Source: Acidimicrobiales bacterium (lineage in GTDB: Bacteria; Actinomycetota; Acidimicrobiia; Acidimicrobiales; Palsa-688). From it: a DNA stretch of 64,000 bases. Of the stretch, positions 34,895-44,364 are shown one piece after another. The notes below the pieces were generated by a model. That model was not told where the DNA came from and ran no database searches. It saw nothing but the letters and a program-made list of their open reading frames with translations. How positions within the stretch are numbered: position 1 is the stretch's first letter; each line of letters begins with the position of its first letter. A program made the translations under genes and the position numbers. The stretch spans positions 23,709 through 87,708 of the forward strand of contig DASUWA010000033.1 of assembly GCA_036378675.1 (NCBI GenBank), given 5' to 3'.

Positions 34895-36946
34895 TCAGGG
34901 TCGACGGCTTATCGGAATGTCCAGTTCGGACAATGCTTGCTCGAGAATTTCGCCGCGACGACTCCAACTGTTGGCGATGGCAAGCTGTCGCAATGTCGAA
35001 CTAGACCAGCCGTTTCCGGCGTCCTGGGCGAGAATCGACTCGATCGCATCCACCAGTGATCCTGAGGTGGACGCAAACCACACAGGAACTTGGCTGGCTA
35101 CTACGGCAGGCAGCGGCGTCGAGACCACCGGCTTGCCAGCCGCGAGGTATTCATAAAGCTTCTTCGGGTGGACGTAGCGCGTCCGAGAGCTGACCTTATA
35201 AGGGATCAGCGATACGTCGAAGGAGCGAAGGACTTCGGGAACGGCGTCGTAGCTCACCGAACCCAGGAGGTGGATGTTTTCCATGGCAGAAAGCCGCCGA
35301 CAAACGGAGCGGCGCCCCGGCCCCACCAAGACGAAGGTCCAATTGGGACGCAATCTTGCTGCACCAAGGACAAGCTCAGTATCGAAAGCCCGCTCGTCGA
35401 GTGCGCCCAGATAGCCGATCCGAGGAGCCGCCAGATCGGCGACATCCGGGTTAAGGCCTCCATTGGGCGCGAAGTGCTCGGGATCGCACCCATTGACGAG
35501 TTCGATGAGTGCCGCGGGTTCGGCTGGTAACTCGAGGGCGAGTTGGCTGGAGGAAGTGAATACAATTTCTGCCTTCGCGAGGCACCGTTTACACGAACGA
35601 CGCAGATAGCGGCGGTTCCACCAACGAGCGAAGGTCCAGTCAAGATCGCCAATGTCATATACGCGATGCCGCTCTTGGATCCGACCGCTCATCGGTTCCG
35701 CCAAGTCCTCGTCTAACCACAACAACCGCGGTCCAGGGTGCAGGTCTAGCCACCTGCGCAATATGCGACTGGCCACAACCCTATTGACGTAGTTGGCCAC
35801 TGGGAGGTGACGGTAGAGCGGGAGAATGGTCGGGAGGGTTGCAGCCCAGATCCCTCGCTCTATTGGAACAACCTGAAACACCAGGCTGGGCTTCAACGAG
35901 GGAGGCTCGAGAAAAAGAACCCGGCGGGACCGGGCGAGCAGTCTGCTCAACGCATGCACTCTCTGACGGGGATCGTTCCAAGGCACTGGGCTGCACACAA
36001 TTACCCAGGTGTCGCCAGGTGGTTGAGGAAGGGAGCCGGGCTCGCCCTTCAGGGCCGCCATAAGGTCCCCCAAGGGCATCCGGCCAGGCAATCGGGCCGC
36101 CAGTCTGAACACTCGATCAATAAAGGTACCGCCCAAGAAAAGCCACAGGAGAGGCCGACTCAGCGTTTGGCTTCTGCGCAAATATCGAACCAGCGAGGCG
36201 AGGTGGTGGCGCGCTCGAATGTGGTCAGGCAGTCGGAAGCATGAGGCGCCCAGCGCATGCATGACAGTAGCGGCCGGCTCTATCCAGAGTTGCCGTCCGG
36301 ACAGGCCGATCCGGCGAGCCAGGTCGACGTCGTTGAAATAGAGCGGATAACCCTCGTCCATGAGCACGACGTCGGAATCATCGCGACGCAACAGCAGGCA
36401 GCTCGCGACCGGTTGAGGAACCGCGCGTGCGGCCGAAAGGTCGACATCCCGCATCTCGAAAGTGGCGTATTGCCTTCGAAACCATGGGAATCGCCTCAGC
36501 ATGGCGATTGAGCCGAATACCGAAGCGGGTACCGGCAAGCGCCGGCAAGACAGTTGTAGGCTTCCATCAGGGTCGAAATGTGCCGGACTCACTCCGGCGG
36601 CGGCGGGATGCTTGTCCAGAAATTCAACCAATCGGCTCAGCGCGGTCTGAGAAACTTCAACGTCTGAGTTTAGGAGCAGAACGTACCTCCCCCGAGCATG
36701 ACAATACGCTTGATTGACGGCAGCCGCGTAACCGAGGTTACGCTGGTTAGAGATGAGAGTAATGTCGGACTTTGCCTTCAACATGTCCCGGCTCCCGTCG
36801 CTAGACCCGTTATCAACGACGATTACCTCGAACTCAGTGCCGGGAGCCACGCTGGCCTGCAAGGAATCCAAACATTTCCGTGTGAGATCGCGGGTCTCCC
36901 AGCTAACAATCAGTACTGACACGTCGACGGGCCGGTCGTGCTTCAC
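34895..36946 (-). CDS. Two-domain glycosyltransferase: GT2 fused to GT4-like domain
   Basis: 683 residues from a GTG at 36946 that overlaps the methyltransferase stop by 4 bases. Residues about 1-310 are a GT2 domain (DVSVLIVSWETRDLTRKCL, VVDNGSSDGS, LLLNSDVEV, LYFNDVDLARRI). Residues about 315-683 are a GT-B transferase like WsaF/GT4 (PRIGYLGALDERAFDTELVL, VHPKKLYEYLAAGKPVVSTP). One chain should add two sugars in turn. The wrong upstream start at 37111 would run through the methyltransferase. Confidence 0.85.
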   Translation of the reverse strand: MKHDRPVDVSVLIVSWETRDLTRKCLDSLQASVAPGTEFEVIVVDNGSSDGSRDMLKAKSDITLISNQRNLGYAAAVNQAYCHARGRYVLLLNSDVEVSQTALSRLVEFLDKHPAAAGVSPAHFDPDGSLQLSCRRLPVPASVFGSIAMLRRFPWFRRQYATFEMRDVDLSAARAVPQPVASCLLLRRDDSDVVLMDEGYPLYFNDVDLARRIGLSGRQLWIEPAATVMHALGASCFRLPDHIRARHHLASLVRYLRRSQTLSRPLLWLFLGGTFIDRVFRLAARLPGRMPLGDLMAALKGEPGSLPQPPGDTWVIVCSPVPWNDPRQRVHALSRLLARSRRVLFLEPPSLKPSLVFQVVPIERGIWAATLPTILPLYRHLPVANYVNRVVASRILRRWLDLHPGPRLLWLDEDLAEPMSGRIQERHRVYDIGDLDWTFARWWNRRYLRRSCKRCLAKAEIVFTSSSQLALELPAEPAALIELVNGCDPEHFAPNGGLNPDVADLAAPRIGYLGALDERAFDTELVLGAARLRPNWTFVLVGPGRRSVCRRLSAMENIHLLGSVSYDAVPEVLRSFDVSLIPYKVSSRTRYVHPKKLYEYLAAGKPVVSTPLPAVVASQVPVWFASTSGSLVDAIESILAQDAGNGWSSSTLRQLAIANSWSRRGEILEQALSELDIPISRRP

Positions 36947-37794
36947 GGTGCCGTCCTCGCTAATAAGCGGATGTTGTCCCCATCGTGCGGGTGCACTCGA
37001 TGGAATGTGCGGGCCCACCACAAGTCTCGAAACGTAGCTCTCAGCATCTCGGGAGAAACCCAGTGTTCCGGGGGCACGTACATCCTGGTGAATGCAGTAT
37101 CCAACTGGCACACTTCAAAGCCCACCCTGTGAACTAAGGCGACCAGTGTTTCGGGGGTGAAGTGCCAGCGGTGATATCTAGGCTGCAGTGCCGGCCAAGC
37201 GGGTCCCTGATTTGCCGCAGCGGCGGACGCCAAGTTTGGTACCTCTAAGGCCAGATATCCGCCGCCTCCGAGTACCTGGCGTACCCGCGTAAGGAAGCGG
37301 CGAGGATCCTCCACGTGTTCAAAAACGTGGAAACCGCAGACAAGGTCGACCTCGGTGTCGAAGGATGATTCTTCGAAGGTTCCAGTCCGACAGTCAACCG
37401 CAAGGTCTCGTGTGGCGTACTCCACAGCTTCACCTGAGGGATCGATTCCAAATGCCGCGATTCCACGCTGAACGGCGGCCTCCACGAAGAATCCCCCAGC
37501 GGCTCCGACCTCAACCAGGGAGTGCGCGTCTAAATGGCTCAATATCCAGTCAAGCCGGCGACGAGCAATGAAACGCCACAATGGAGCCCGCTCGAAGTAT
37601 CGCGAGTACCCTCCACTCTCGTAGTACTCAGCATCGTAGAGATCGGGTTGCGATGGTTCGGCAACAGCCAACCGAGTTGAGACTAAGCCACACCCGTCGC
37701 ACTCTTCGATCACGTCTCCCCACGTGGGGTTCAGGCGACGCTCCATTGCTCCGCAGAGTGGACACGAACGCTCGACGACTTCAGCGGACTGCAT
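36943..37794 (-). CDS. Class I SAM-dependent methyltransferase with N-terminal zinc ribbon
   Basis: 283 residues from ATG 37794; one at 37836 is possible. A four-Cys ribbon (CPLCGAMERRLNP ... CDGCGLVSTR) precedes a methyltransferase domain with SLVEVGAAGGFFVEAAVQRG (motif I) and HVFEHVEDPRRFLTRVRQVL. This layout matches sugar C- or O-methyltransferases in polysaccharide clusters. Start and stop both overlap neighbours, so it sits tightly in the EPS operon. Confidence 0.87.
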   Translation of the reverse strand: MQSAEVVERSCPLCGAMERRLNPTWGDVIEECDGCGLVSTRLAVAEPSQPDLYDAEYYESGGYSRYFERAPLWRFIARRRLDWILSHLDAHSLVEVGAAGGFFVEAAVQRGIAAFGIDPSGEAVEYATRDLAVDCRTGTFEESSFDTEVDLVCGFHVFEHVEDPRRFLTRVRQVLGGGGYLALEVPNLASAAAANQGPAWPALQPRYHRWHFTPETLVALVHRVGFEVCQLDTAFTRMYVPPEHWVSPEMLRATFRDLWWARTFHRVHPHDGDNIRLLARTAP

Positions 37795-39382
37795 CTGAGG
37801 GAACTCCGGTTGAGGAAGGCGAAGATCCTGTGGCACTACTCATCACGGCCTGAACAAGACTTAGGTGAGATGATCCGCGCAACCATTCGATCAATCCCAA
37901 AATCAGGAGGCTGGCTGCAACAACCAAGACGGTTCCACTCCCGAGGGCAAGGACCGTCACAGCGCTCGATAGCCGACCAGAGAAATGGATTTGTCGGGCG
38001 GCCAGGGCCATTGTCACGCCGGCCAGTGCCGACGACACGAACGGGATGCCAATGGCTCGCCACAAGAGGGCCGCTGGACGGTCTGGGTCGCGATGAAAGC
38101 GTGCCAGCAAGTAGACGATCCCTAACGCGCCCGCCAGAGACGTGCCGACGGGTGCTCCGATCGGACCCACGATAATTACCGCTGGCACAGTAATGGCAAC
38201 GTTGGCTATCGCCGTGATAACTGAATAGCGCGCTGGTATACCCGGCCTACCCTCTGCCCAACAGAGAGTCGTTGCTGCGCCCCCAACTATGGCCAGAGTG
38301 CATCCGGGGACCAGTATCGTCAGGGTCTTTGCGGCGAAAGGGATCTGGCGCCCTAGCCAAAGCTCCACGAGGGGGCGGGAACAGACTATGAATACAGCTC
38401 CGGAGGTAAACGAGAATACCGCCAAGCGGTGGGTGGCCCTGTAATACAGCGCGGTCAACTCGTCCCGCTTTCCCTCTGCGACGAGTTGCGCTGCTAGGGG
38501 GAATGTGGTCGACAACGCCAAGAAGGGCAGCAGCCGAAGCCCGTTGACCAACTTTGATCCGAGATCGAACCATCCTGCGGTGGCCGCTCCCGCGATCCCT
38601 CCTACTACAAGTCGGTCTGTGTCGTTGTTGACGACGCTTGCGACATTCGAAACTTGCACTCTCGTGCCGTAGGCCAATAGCGGGTGCAGACGATGGCGAG
38701 GAAACCCCTTGAAACGGGATCTGAACGCCGCGCCATGACGCAGTGAGCGGCTTCGCAGGAGAGTCGCCTGCAGCGAACTCCCTGCGACCGCGACCATCCC
38801 CAAGCCCGGGAGTCCTTTGCTCAAGATGACCGCGAACGCGTCTCCGAGTGCAATGACCACAGCGGCCACCGTCGAAATCGCTGCGACGTCCGAGAAGCGT
38901 CTCTTCCCCTCGAGAACAGCGCGCCACGGGGCCGCGAAGGCGTCGATAGCAAAGGACGTAATAACGAATAGAGCGCAATAGCGGTAATCCGATCCGACTC
39001 CCAATCGCGGAACTAAGTCGGCCAGTACGGGCCATGTGGCCACGGTCAGCACCATCAATAGACCTGCGATTGCCAAACCCCAATACCTGACAAGCTTGAG
39101 CGCAAGAATGGCGACCGTCGGATCCGAAACTTCAACAGTCCGAGCCACCTCTCGGACCGCCGTCTTGGAGAGGCCGAGGTCAGCGAGACTGACCAGAGCA
39201 ACCAATCCGGAAATGATCGACCAAGTGCCGAAACGGGCAGCACCCAAGCGCGATAAGAGAATCGGCGTTACGGCGACCGCTGCTAACAGGCCGCTGATCC
39301 GGGCAGCCGCCAACGCTGCGGTGTTGGCAGCAATCCCTCGTGCTACAGCGGCGCCGCTTCTGCCAACCCGAGATTCGGCCAA
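37781..39382 (-). CDS. Polysaccharide flippase (Wzx-like)
   Basis: 533 residues with about twelve to fourteen helices. The start IAANTAALAAARISGLLAAVAVTPILLSRLG contains the beginning of the MATE/Wzx fold, and FGTWSIISGLVALVSLADLGL matches the flippase family. It would move the lipid-linked repeat unit across the membrane for polymerisation. The stop overlaps the methyltransferase gene, and the start is next to the stop of the phosphoglycosyltransferase. Confidence 0.88.
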   Translation of the reverse strand: MAESRVGRSGAAVARGIAANTAALAAARISGLLAAVAVTPILLSRLGAARFGTWSIISGLVALVSLADLGLSKTAVREVARTVEVSDPTVAILALKLVRYWGLAIAGLLMVLTVATWPVLADLVPRLGVGSDYRYCALFVITSFAIDAFAAPWRAVLEGKRRFSDVAAISTVAAVVIALGDAFAVILSKGLPGLGMVAVAGSSLQATLLRSRSLRHGAAFRSRFKGFPRHRLHPLLAYGTRVQVSNVASVVNNDTDRLVVGGIAGAATAGWFDLGSKLVNGLRLLPFLALSTTFPLAAQLVAEGKRDELTALYYRATHRLAVFSFTSGAVFIVCSRPLVELWLGRQIPFAAKTLTILVPGCTLAIVGGAATTLCWAEGRPGIPARYSVITAIANVAITVPAVIIVGPIGAPVGTSLAGALGIVYLLARFHRDPDRPAALLWRAIGIPFVSSALAGVTMALAARQIHFSGRLSSAVTVLALGSGTVLVVAASLLILGLIEWLRGSSHLSLVQAVMSSATGSSPSSTGVPSDAVR

Positions 39383-39383
39383 G

Positions 39384-40835
39384 TTATCGACCTTGAAAAC
39401 GCAGGATGCTCGACAAGGTCATCAATCCGATCCTTAGATCGAGCCCGAGAGACTGGTACCGCATGTAATAGAGGTCGCGCTCAAGTTTTCGGGTCGCCTC
39501 GTCGAGCGACGAGCTGTACCCTTCGTGCACCTGCGCCCATCCGGTGATGCCGGGCTTCACGATGGTACGTTTATCGTAGAAGGGGATCAGTTTGCGGTAG
39601 ATCTCAACCCACTGAGGACGCTCCGGCCTCGGCCCGATGAGCGATAGATCGCCCCGGATGAGGTTCAGCGCTTGCGGAAGTTCATCGACACGGCACCGGC
39701 GAATGACGCGGCCAACCGCGGTAACACGTTCATCTTTATGGCGGGCGAACTGGGGCCCATCCTGCTCTGCCGTGGTGGACATGCTGCGGATCTTGTGCAG
39801 CGTGAAGACCTTGCCATGCTGGCCCACTCGCCGCTGCGAGAAGAACAGCGGTCCTCTGGAATCGAGTTTTACTGCGACGGTGATGAACGGCAGCAACACC
39901 AACAAGACGACGCCGGCAGCCACGCCGAAGACTAGATCCACGATTCGCCTCGCGAAGCGATACCCGAGACGATGAAGCGGGCCGATATCGAAAACAAACC
40001 ATGACCCATCGAGGCTCCCAAGGCGCACCCGGCTCAATTCTTCCTCAAAGAAGTGGCCAATAGAGGAGATCCGGGTTCCGTACTCATTGATCCGCGCGAG
40101 TTCGATTAGGAGTCTTTGATCGCCACGTACGCGATCTCCGACCACGAGCTTTGTCGGGCGCACCATCTTGCACCACGAGACCAAGTCGCCGGTGACCACC
40201 ACGCCTCCCCGGTCCTTAGTCAGATCAACGCACTCTGCTCTAGTCAACGAGAGCCTGCTTGTCCCCACCTCCTTAAAGGCCGCCAGGACTTCCTCGAACT
40301 CTTCAGGTGCTGAGACCACAGCCACCTGGTTTTGGACCCGCCGCGAGCTGCTGGCCCGGTCGGCCAACGCGGCCGCTAGTGGCCTAAGGAGGAGCATCAC
40401 TAGGGCAACGGACCCAAACAGGATCCGTGACAGACTTCGATCAACGAAGAACGCACCGGCTGACACCAAGACGGTCGCCCAGAAGACCGTCTTCATCGAA
40501 ACGACGAACTCTTCGACGTAATTCCAAGCACGACGCACGTGTGTCGCGTCAATGACTGCGGCGATTGTCAGATATGCGGCCGCAAAGTAGACCTGGGAGG
40601 GACTGAAACCCCGATGTATCCGGCTGAATATCCCCAAGCCTGTTGCAACTGAGATCAAGTCGCTGGTCAGCCGCGGAACAACTCGGAGGGTTCTGAGACG
40701 CACCTCCTGAGACGGAGGAATGGATGCGATGGTTTGCATCTCGTGAGCCCCAGCGGCGAACCCCGTGACGCCGTCGTCCCTCATCTCCGAATCCAAATCG
40801 TAGGCACGTCGATCGGACTTCATCTGCCAGAGCAT
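39384..40835 (-). CDS. Polyprenyl phosphate sugar phosphotransferase (initiating EPS enzyme)
   Basis: 483 residues, WbaP/WcaJ-like. N-terminal helices and a middle CoA-binding-like domain (QVAVVSAPEEFEEVLAAFKE) precede the catalytic domain: helix IVDLVFGVAAGVVLLVLLPF, RGPLFFSQRRVGQHGKVFTL, KIRSM, DELPQALNLIRGDLSLIGPRP and KPGITGWAQVHEGY. It loads the first sugar phosphate onto undecaprenyl phosphate. It is the first gene of the seven-gene operon, so the promoter should lie just above 40835. Confidence 0.93.
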   Translation of the reverse strand: MLWQMKSDRRAYDLDSEMRDDGVTGFAAGAHEMQTIASIPPSQEVRLRTLRVVPRLTSDLISVATGLGIFSRIHRGFSPSQVYFAAAYLTIAAVIDATHVRRAWNYVEEFVVSMKTVFWATVLVSAGAFFVDRSLSRILFGSVALVMLLLRPLAAALADRASSSRRVQNQVAVVSAPEEFEEVLAAFKEVGTSRLSLTRAECVDLTKDRGGVVVTGDLVSWCKMVRPTKLVVGDRVRGDQRLLIELARINEYGTRISSIGHFFEEELSRVRLGSLDGSWFVFDIGPLHRLGYRFARRIVDLVFGVAAGVVLLVLLPFITVAVKLDSRGPLFFSQRRVGQHGKVFTLHKIRSMSTTAEQDGPQFARHKDERVTAVGRVIRRCRVDELPQALNLIRGDLSLIGPRPERPQWVEIYRKLIPFYDKRTIVKPGITGWAQVHEGYSSSLDEATRKLERDLYYMRYQSLGLDLRIGLMTLSSILRFQGR

Positions 40836-41325
40836 TTGGCCATCTCTATTCCGTTACTAACGAACGCAGAGCCCGCCCCTGGTAAGCGCGAATCGCATCA
40901 ACGATGCACTTAAGTTGCCGGTCAACAAAACCGTACCCAAAAGCCCCATCAGCCAACAACGAATCCACCGACTGCATCGTGTTGCGGCGGGGATGTAATT
41001 CGGCCATGTCAAACCGCACGCAACGTCAACGATCTTCTCGCGCCGCGCACTTCGCAATTTTCTTCATTACGTTGACCTCGGCCGCGGTGGGAGTTCGGTC
41101 CGCGCAACGATCATTGTCGTTGCGTCCGTTGGGGCCGCCGCGAAACTGACGGAATCTCGCTGACCCGCGTGCCGAGTTAATGTCGTTCTACTGAGGGCAG
41201 AGTCTGCCCTTTCCCCGCGCGTAGCTTTCCACCCACCCATGAACTATCCATTGCCGCTGAACGCACCGTAGCAGAGGACCATACGGCCAACAACGATCCT
41301 TCGTGTTTCGTTAGATTGCCAAGCG
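40836..41325. other. Intergenic region between EPS operon and DUF4012 gene
   Basis: 490 bases with no supported gene. This divergent region should hold the EPS operon promoter. A perfect 15-base palindrome GGGCAGAGTCTGCCC at 41195-41209 is a candidate operator. Several short divergent repeats of CAACGATC occur without clear order. No known riboswitch was recognised. Confidence 0.5.
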
Positions 41326-43698
41326 TTGAGCGAGCACGATGAGCCACGCGGGGCGCTTGACACAAGTCTGTCGTGGCACGAAGAACCTTCTGGATATGCC
41401 CTACGACAACGTGCGCGATCTGTCAGACGTCGGCGAACCTCCCGCAGAGCAGCGTCTCTCATTGGCGCAATTGCTGTCTCTTCGGCCGTCGCCGGGGCGC
41501 TTGCTAACTGCCACCCCACGGGGAACGCCGCACTCGATCCGCTTTACACCGCCTTGCTTGCTGGCGTCCTGACAGTCGTCGCGAGCACTTGCAACCGCGC
41601 AACCATCATTGTCACTGCGTCGGTCGCAACTGCGTTGTCACGCGGCTGGCTGATCATCCCGGCGGGTCTGGCGCTGGGCTCCTCCGTCGCCTACAGCTTT
41701 CTTCGTCGCTCTTATCGCCGCATCTCGGCGGTCATCGGTGCCGTGGCCATCCAAGTCCTGCTCAGACTGCCATCGGTCGGATTTCACGGACTAACCGCCC
41801 TTGTTGCAGGCGCAGCCTTCGCCTTCGTGGCCGCATCGAGCTACCGGCATCTCACCCTTCGCTGGCGCCGGATCATGTCTCGGTCAGCAATCGGACTTGC
41901 CACTGCAGCTGTAATCGTGACCCTTCCTTTGCTCGCAGGTGCCCTGCTGGCCCGGCACGCTGCATCCCGAGGGGTGAGCCTCGCGCAGCAGGCCCTCACA
42001 GCGGTTGAAGGGGGAGACGCAGCCTCCGCGACCACGCAACTGGATTCCGCAATGTCGGCACTCCGCGCCGCCCATTCGCGCACCGGAGAATGGTGGACTG
42101 CCGGAGCACTCCTGGTTCCCGGTGCTGCCCAGCAACGGAGAGCGATCGCTGGCGCGACCGGGGCAGCGTCTGCGCTCACATCCGTCGCAAGCCGAGAAGC
42201 CCGGGGGCTCGACTATCACGGCCTCAGCTATGACCATGGGCAGGTCAATATGGCGGCTCTTGCCGCCATGGGCGGACCGATCGCGGCCTTGAACTCCCAA
42301 CTTTTACGAGCGCAAGCTGACCTCGCCCACAGCGGATCCGAATGGCTCGTTTCACCGGTGGCCACGCGGTTCCGCCATTTTTCGACCGAAGTGCAGAAGG
42401 TCGAGCGCAACGCCAGCCTTGGCCAGCTGGCGGTCCAGGACGCCCCCGGCCTCCTGGGCGCCGCGGGTCCACGCCAATACTTCGTGGCATTCATGACACC
42501 CTCAGAGACTCGAGGGCTGGACGGCTTCGTCGGCATCTATGCGCTCATGACTGCCGACCAGGGCAGATTGACCCTCGGCCACGCGTCGACGATCCTCACT
42601 CTCGACAACGCTCTAGGAAGCCATCCTCCCCTCGTAACCGGCGTTCCCGAATACCTCGCCCGCTACGGAGCATTCCACCCAGAGTCGCACTTCCAGGATG
42701 TCACCTACTCACCTGACTTCCCGACGGTCGAGCGCGTCATCGCGCAGATGTACCAGAACACCACGGGCCGCCCGATTGATGGGGTGTTCGCTCTCGATGG
42801 CGACGCCGTCGCAGCGCTACTGCACTTCACCGGCCCGCTGAACGTGAAGGGACTGCCGTTCCCTCTGACCGCCGACAACGCCGGCGACGTCCTCCTGCGG
42901 CAGCAGTACACGCTGTTCCCCAACAAGGTCCAGCCGTCACGGGATGCCTTCTTGGCTGACGCCGTCGACGCTGCCTTCTCCCGCCTCAACGCGGGTTCGC
43001 TCCCTGGACCCAAGGAGTTGGGCGCCGTCTTGGGCCCCGAGGTGCGCCAGGGCCGTCTCTTGCTGTGGACCGGTCACCCCGCCGACTGGCCACTGCTTCA
43101 GCGTGCCGGACTCGCCGGCGGCTTTCCCAAGCGTGGACGGTCAAGCGACCTGCTGGCGGTGACGATGGCCAACGCCGGCAACAACAAGATCGACGCCTAC
43201 CTGCGGGAGCACGTCGACGACCAGGTGACCTACAACCCCGCTTCCGGGCACGTCTCGGGATCGGTCACCATCCAATTCGAGAACACCGCTCCGTCGTCAG
43301 GTCTCCCCGACTACGTCATCGGGATCAATTCAGGCGCGCCCTACCCCCGGGGCACCAACGACATGTGGCTATCCGTTTATAGCCCATTCATACTCACCGA
43401 CTCGTCTGTGAACGGCACACCGGTCGGCTTCTCGCCCGGCATCAAAGAGGACGGCGTAACCGCCTACTCCGCTTTCCTCGCGATACCGGCGGGCGGGACC
43501 TCCACCCTCAGGCTCAACTTCGACGGATCGCTGCGCCGTGGCTCGAGCTACGGGATGACCCTGCGAATGCAGCCACTGGCCGTTGCGCCGACTGCGGATG
43601 TTCGGGTGTCCACCAGTTCCGGGTCATCCGGCACGGCGTGGTCTACCGATGAGAGTGCCGGGGAGGTCCAGTCACGCTCCTGGCGGTTCAGCAGCTGA
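41326..43698 (+). CDS. DUF4012 membrane-anchored protein
   Basis: 790 residues from a TTG at 41326. Several N-terminal helices run from about 45 to 205. A long outer domain follows with DUF4012-type sequence (FVAFMTPSETRGLDGFVGIYALMTADQGRLTL and DAVAALLHFTGPLNVKGLPFPL). DUF4012 proteins cluster with exopolysaccharide genes in many bacteria and are outward facing; their function is not settled. The gene diverges from the EPS operon. Confidence 0.85.
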   Translation: MSEHDEPRGALDTSLSWHEEPSGYALRQRARSVRRRRTSRRAASLIGAIAVSSAVAGALANCHPTGNAALDPLYTALLAGVLTVVASTCNRATIIVTASVATALSRGWLIIPAGLALGSSVAYSFLRRSYRRISAVIGAVAIQVLLRLPSVGFHGLTALVAGAAFAFVAASSYRHLTLRWRRIMSRSAIGLATAAVIVTLPLLAGALLARHAASRGVSLAQQALTAVEGGDAASATTQLDSAMSALRAAHSRTGEWWTAGALLVPGAAQQRRAIAGATGAASALTSVASREARGLDYHGLSYDHGQVNMAALAAMGGPIAALNSQLLRAQADLAHSGSEWLVSPVATRFRHFSTEVQKVERNASLGQLAVQDAPGLLGAAGPRQYFVAFMTPSETRGLDGFVGIYALMTADQGRLTLGHASTILTLDNALGSHPPLVTGVPEYLARYGAFHPESHFQDVTYSPDFPTVERVIAQMYQNTTGRPIDGVFALDGDAVAALLHFTGPLNVKGLPFPLTADNAGDVLLRQQYTLFPNKVQPSRDAFLADAVDAAFSRLNAGSLPGPKELGAVLGPEVRQGRLLLWTGHPADWPLLQRAGLAGGFPKRGRSSDLLAVTMANAGNNKIDAYLREHVDDQVTYNPASGHVSGSVTIQFENTAPSSGLPDYVIGINSGAPYPRGTNDMWLSVYSPFILTDSSVNGTPVGFSPGIKEDGVTAYSAFLAIPAGGTSTLRLNFDGSLRRGSSYGMTLRMQPLAVAPTADVRVSTSSGSSGTAWSTDESAGEVQSRSWRFSS

Positions 43699-44340
43699 TC
43701 AGGACCAGTTACTGCCCCGACGCCGCCGGCTAGCGAGCACCAGGAGACCACCGACGCCGACCGCTCCTGCACCCAACCCGGTGAGAATGTTTACCTGAGT
43801 ACCCGTGATGGGAAGCAGCCCGCCGCCCTTCGCGGTACCTGCGGAAGCCGGCAGATGAGTCCCAAGTGGGGGTATCGCGCACGGGGCGCTGTAGAAGGCG
43901 GCGAGCACGATCCCCGACTGGCCGCTCCGGAACGCTGCCGGGCAGGGGTTGGGGTTGGTGGTGGCCAGCGGCAGCACGAAGTTGGTGGATCCAGAGTTGC
44001 CGCTGACCGTTCCGGTCCCGGTGAGCGTGTGCTGACCGGCGGCCAGTCCCCCAGGAAGGCTGAGGATCGTGCTGATCGTGCCCGAAGCCGTGCTTGTCGT
44101 CGCCCCTACGCTCTCGCCTTGCGAGAACACTTCGAACTGCACCGTCTCGCTGGGGCCGTATCCGCTCCCGCTCACCGTGAGGGTTGCCTGCCCGTTGGGC
44201 TGCTGCAAAACAGACGCGGACACCGATGCAGTTCCTCCGCCGGGTCCGTACGCCCATGCGTCTGAAGAACCGACAATCGCAAGCATCACGGCACCTGTTG
44301 CGAGGATCAGCCAGCCGAAGATTCTGATGCGCCTGATCAT
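43699..44340 (-). CDS. LPITG cell-wall sorted surface protein, second
   Basis: 213 residues. A signal peptide (IFGWLILATGAVMLAIVGSSDAWA) leads one Ig-like domain (ATLTVSGSGYGPSETVQFEVF, AGQHTLTGTGTVSGNSG). LPITG at 176-180 precedes a hydrophobic stretch and SRRRRGSNWS. The tail after LPITG closely matches that of the protein at 29017 (GAGAVGVGGLLVLASRRRR versus AAAVGFGGLLVLGARRRRR), so they share a sortase. It converges with the DUF4012 gene. Confidence 0.85.
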   Translation of the reverse strand: MIRRIRIFGWLILATGAVMLAIVGSSDAWAYGPGGGTASVSASVLQQPNGQATLTVSGSGYGPSETVQFEVFSQGESVGATTSTASGTISTILSLPGGLAAGQHTLTGTGTVSGNSGSTNFVLPLATTNPNPCPAAFRSGQSGIVLAAFYSAPCAIPPLGTHLPASAGTAKGGGLLPITGTQVNILTGLGAGAVGVGGLLVLASRRRRGSNWS

Positions 44341-44364
44341 GACGTTCGCTTCTCCTCTCTGCCG

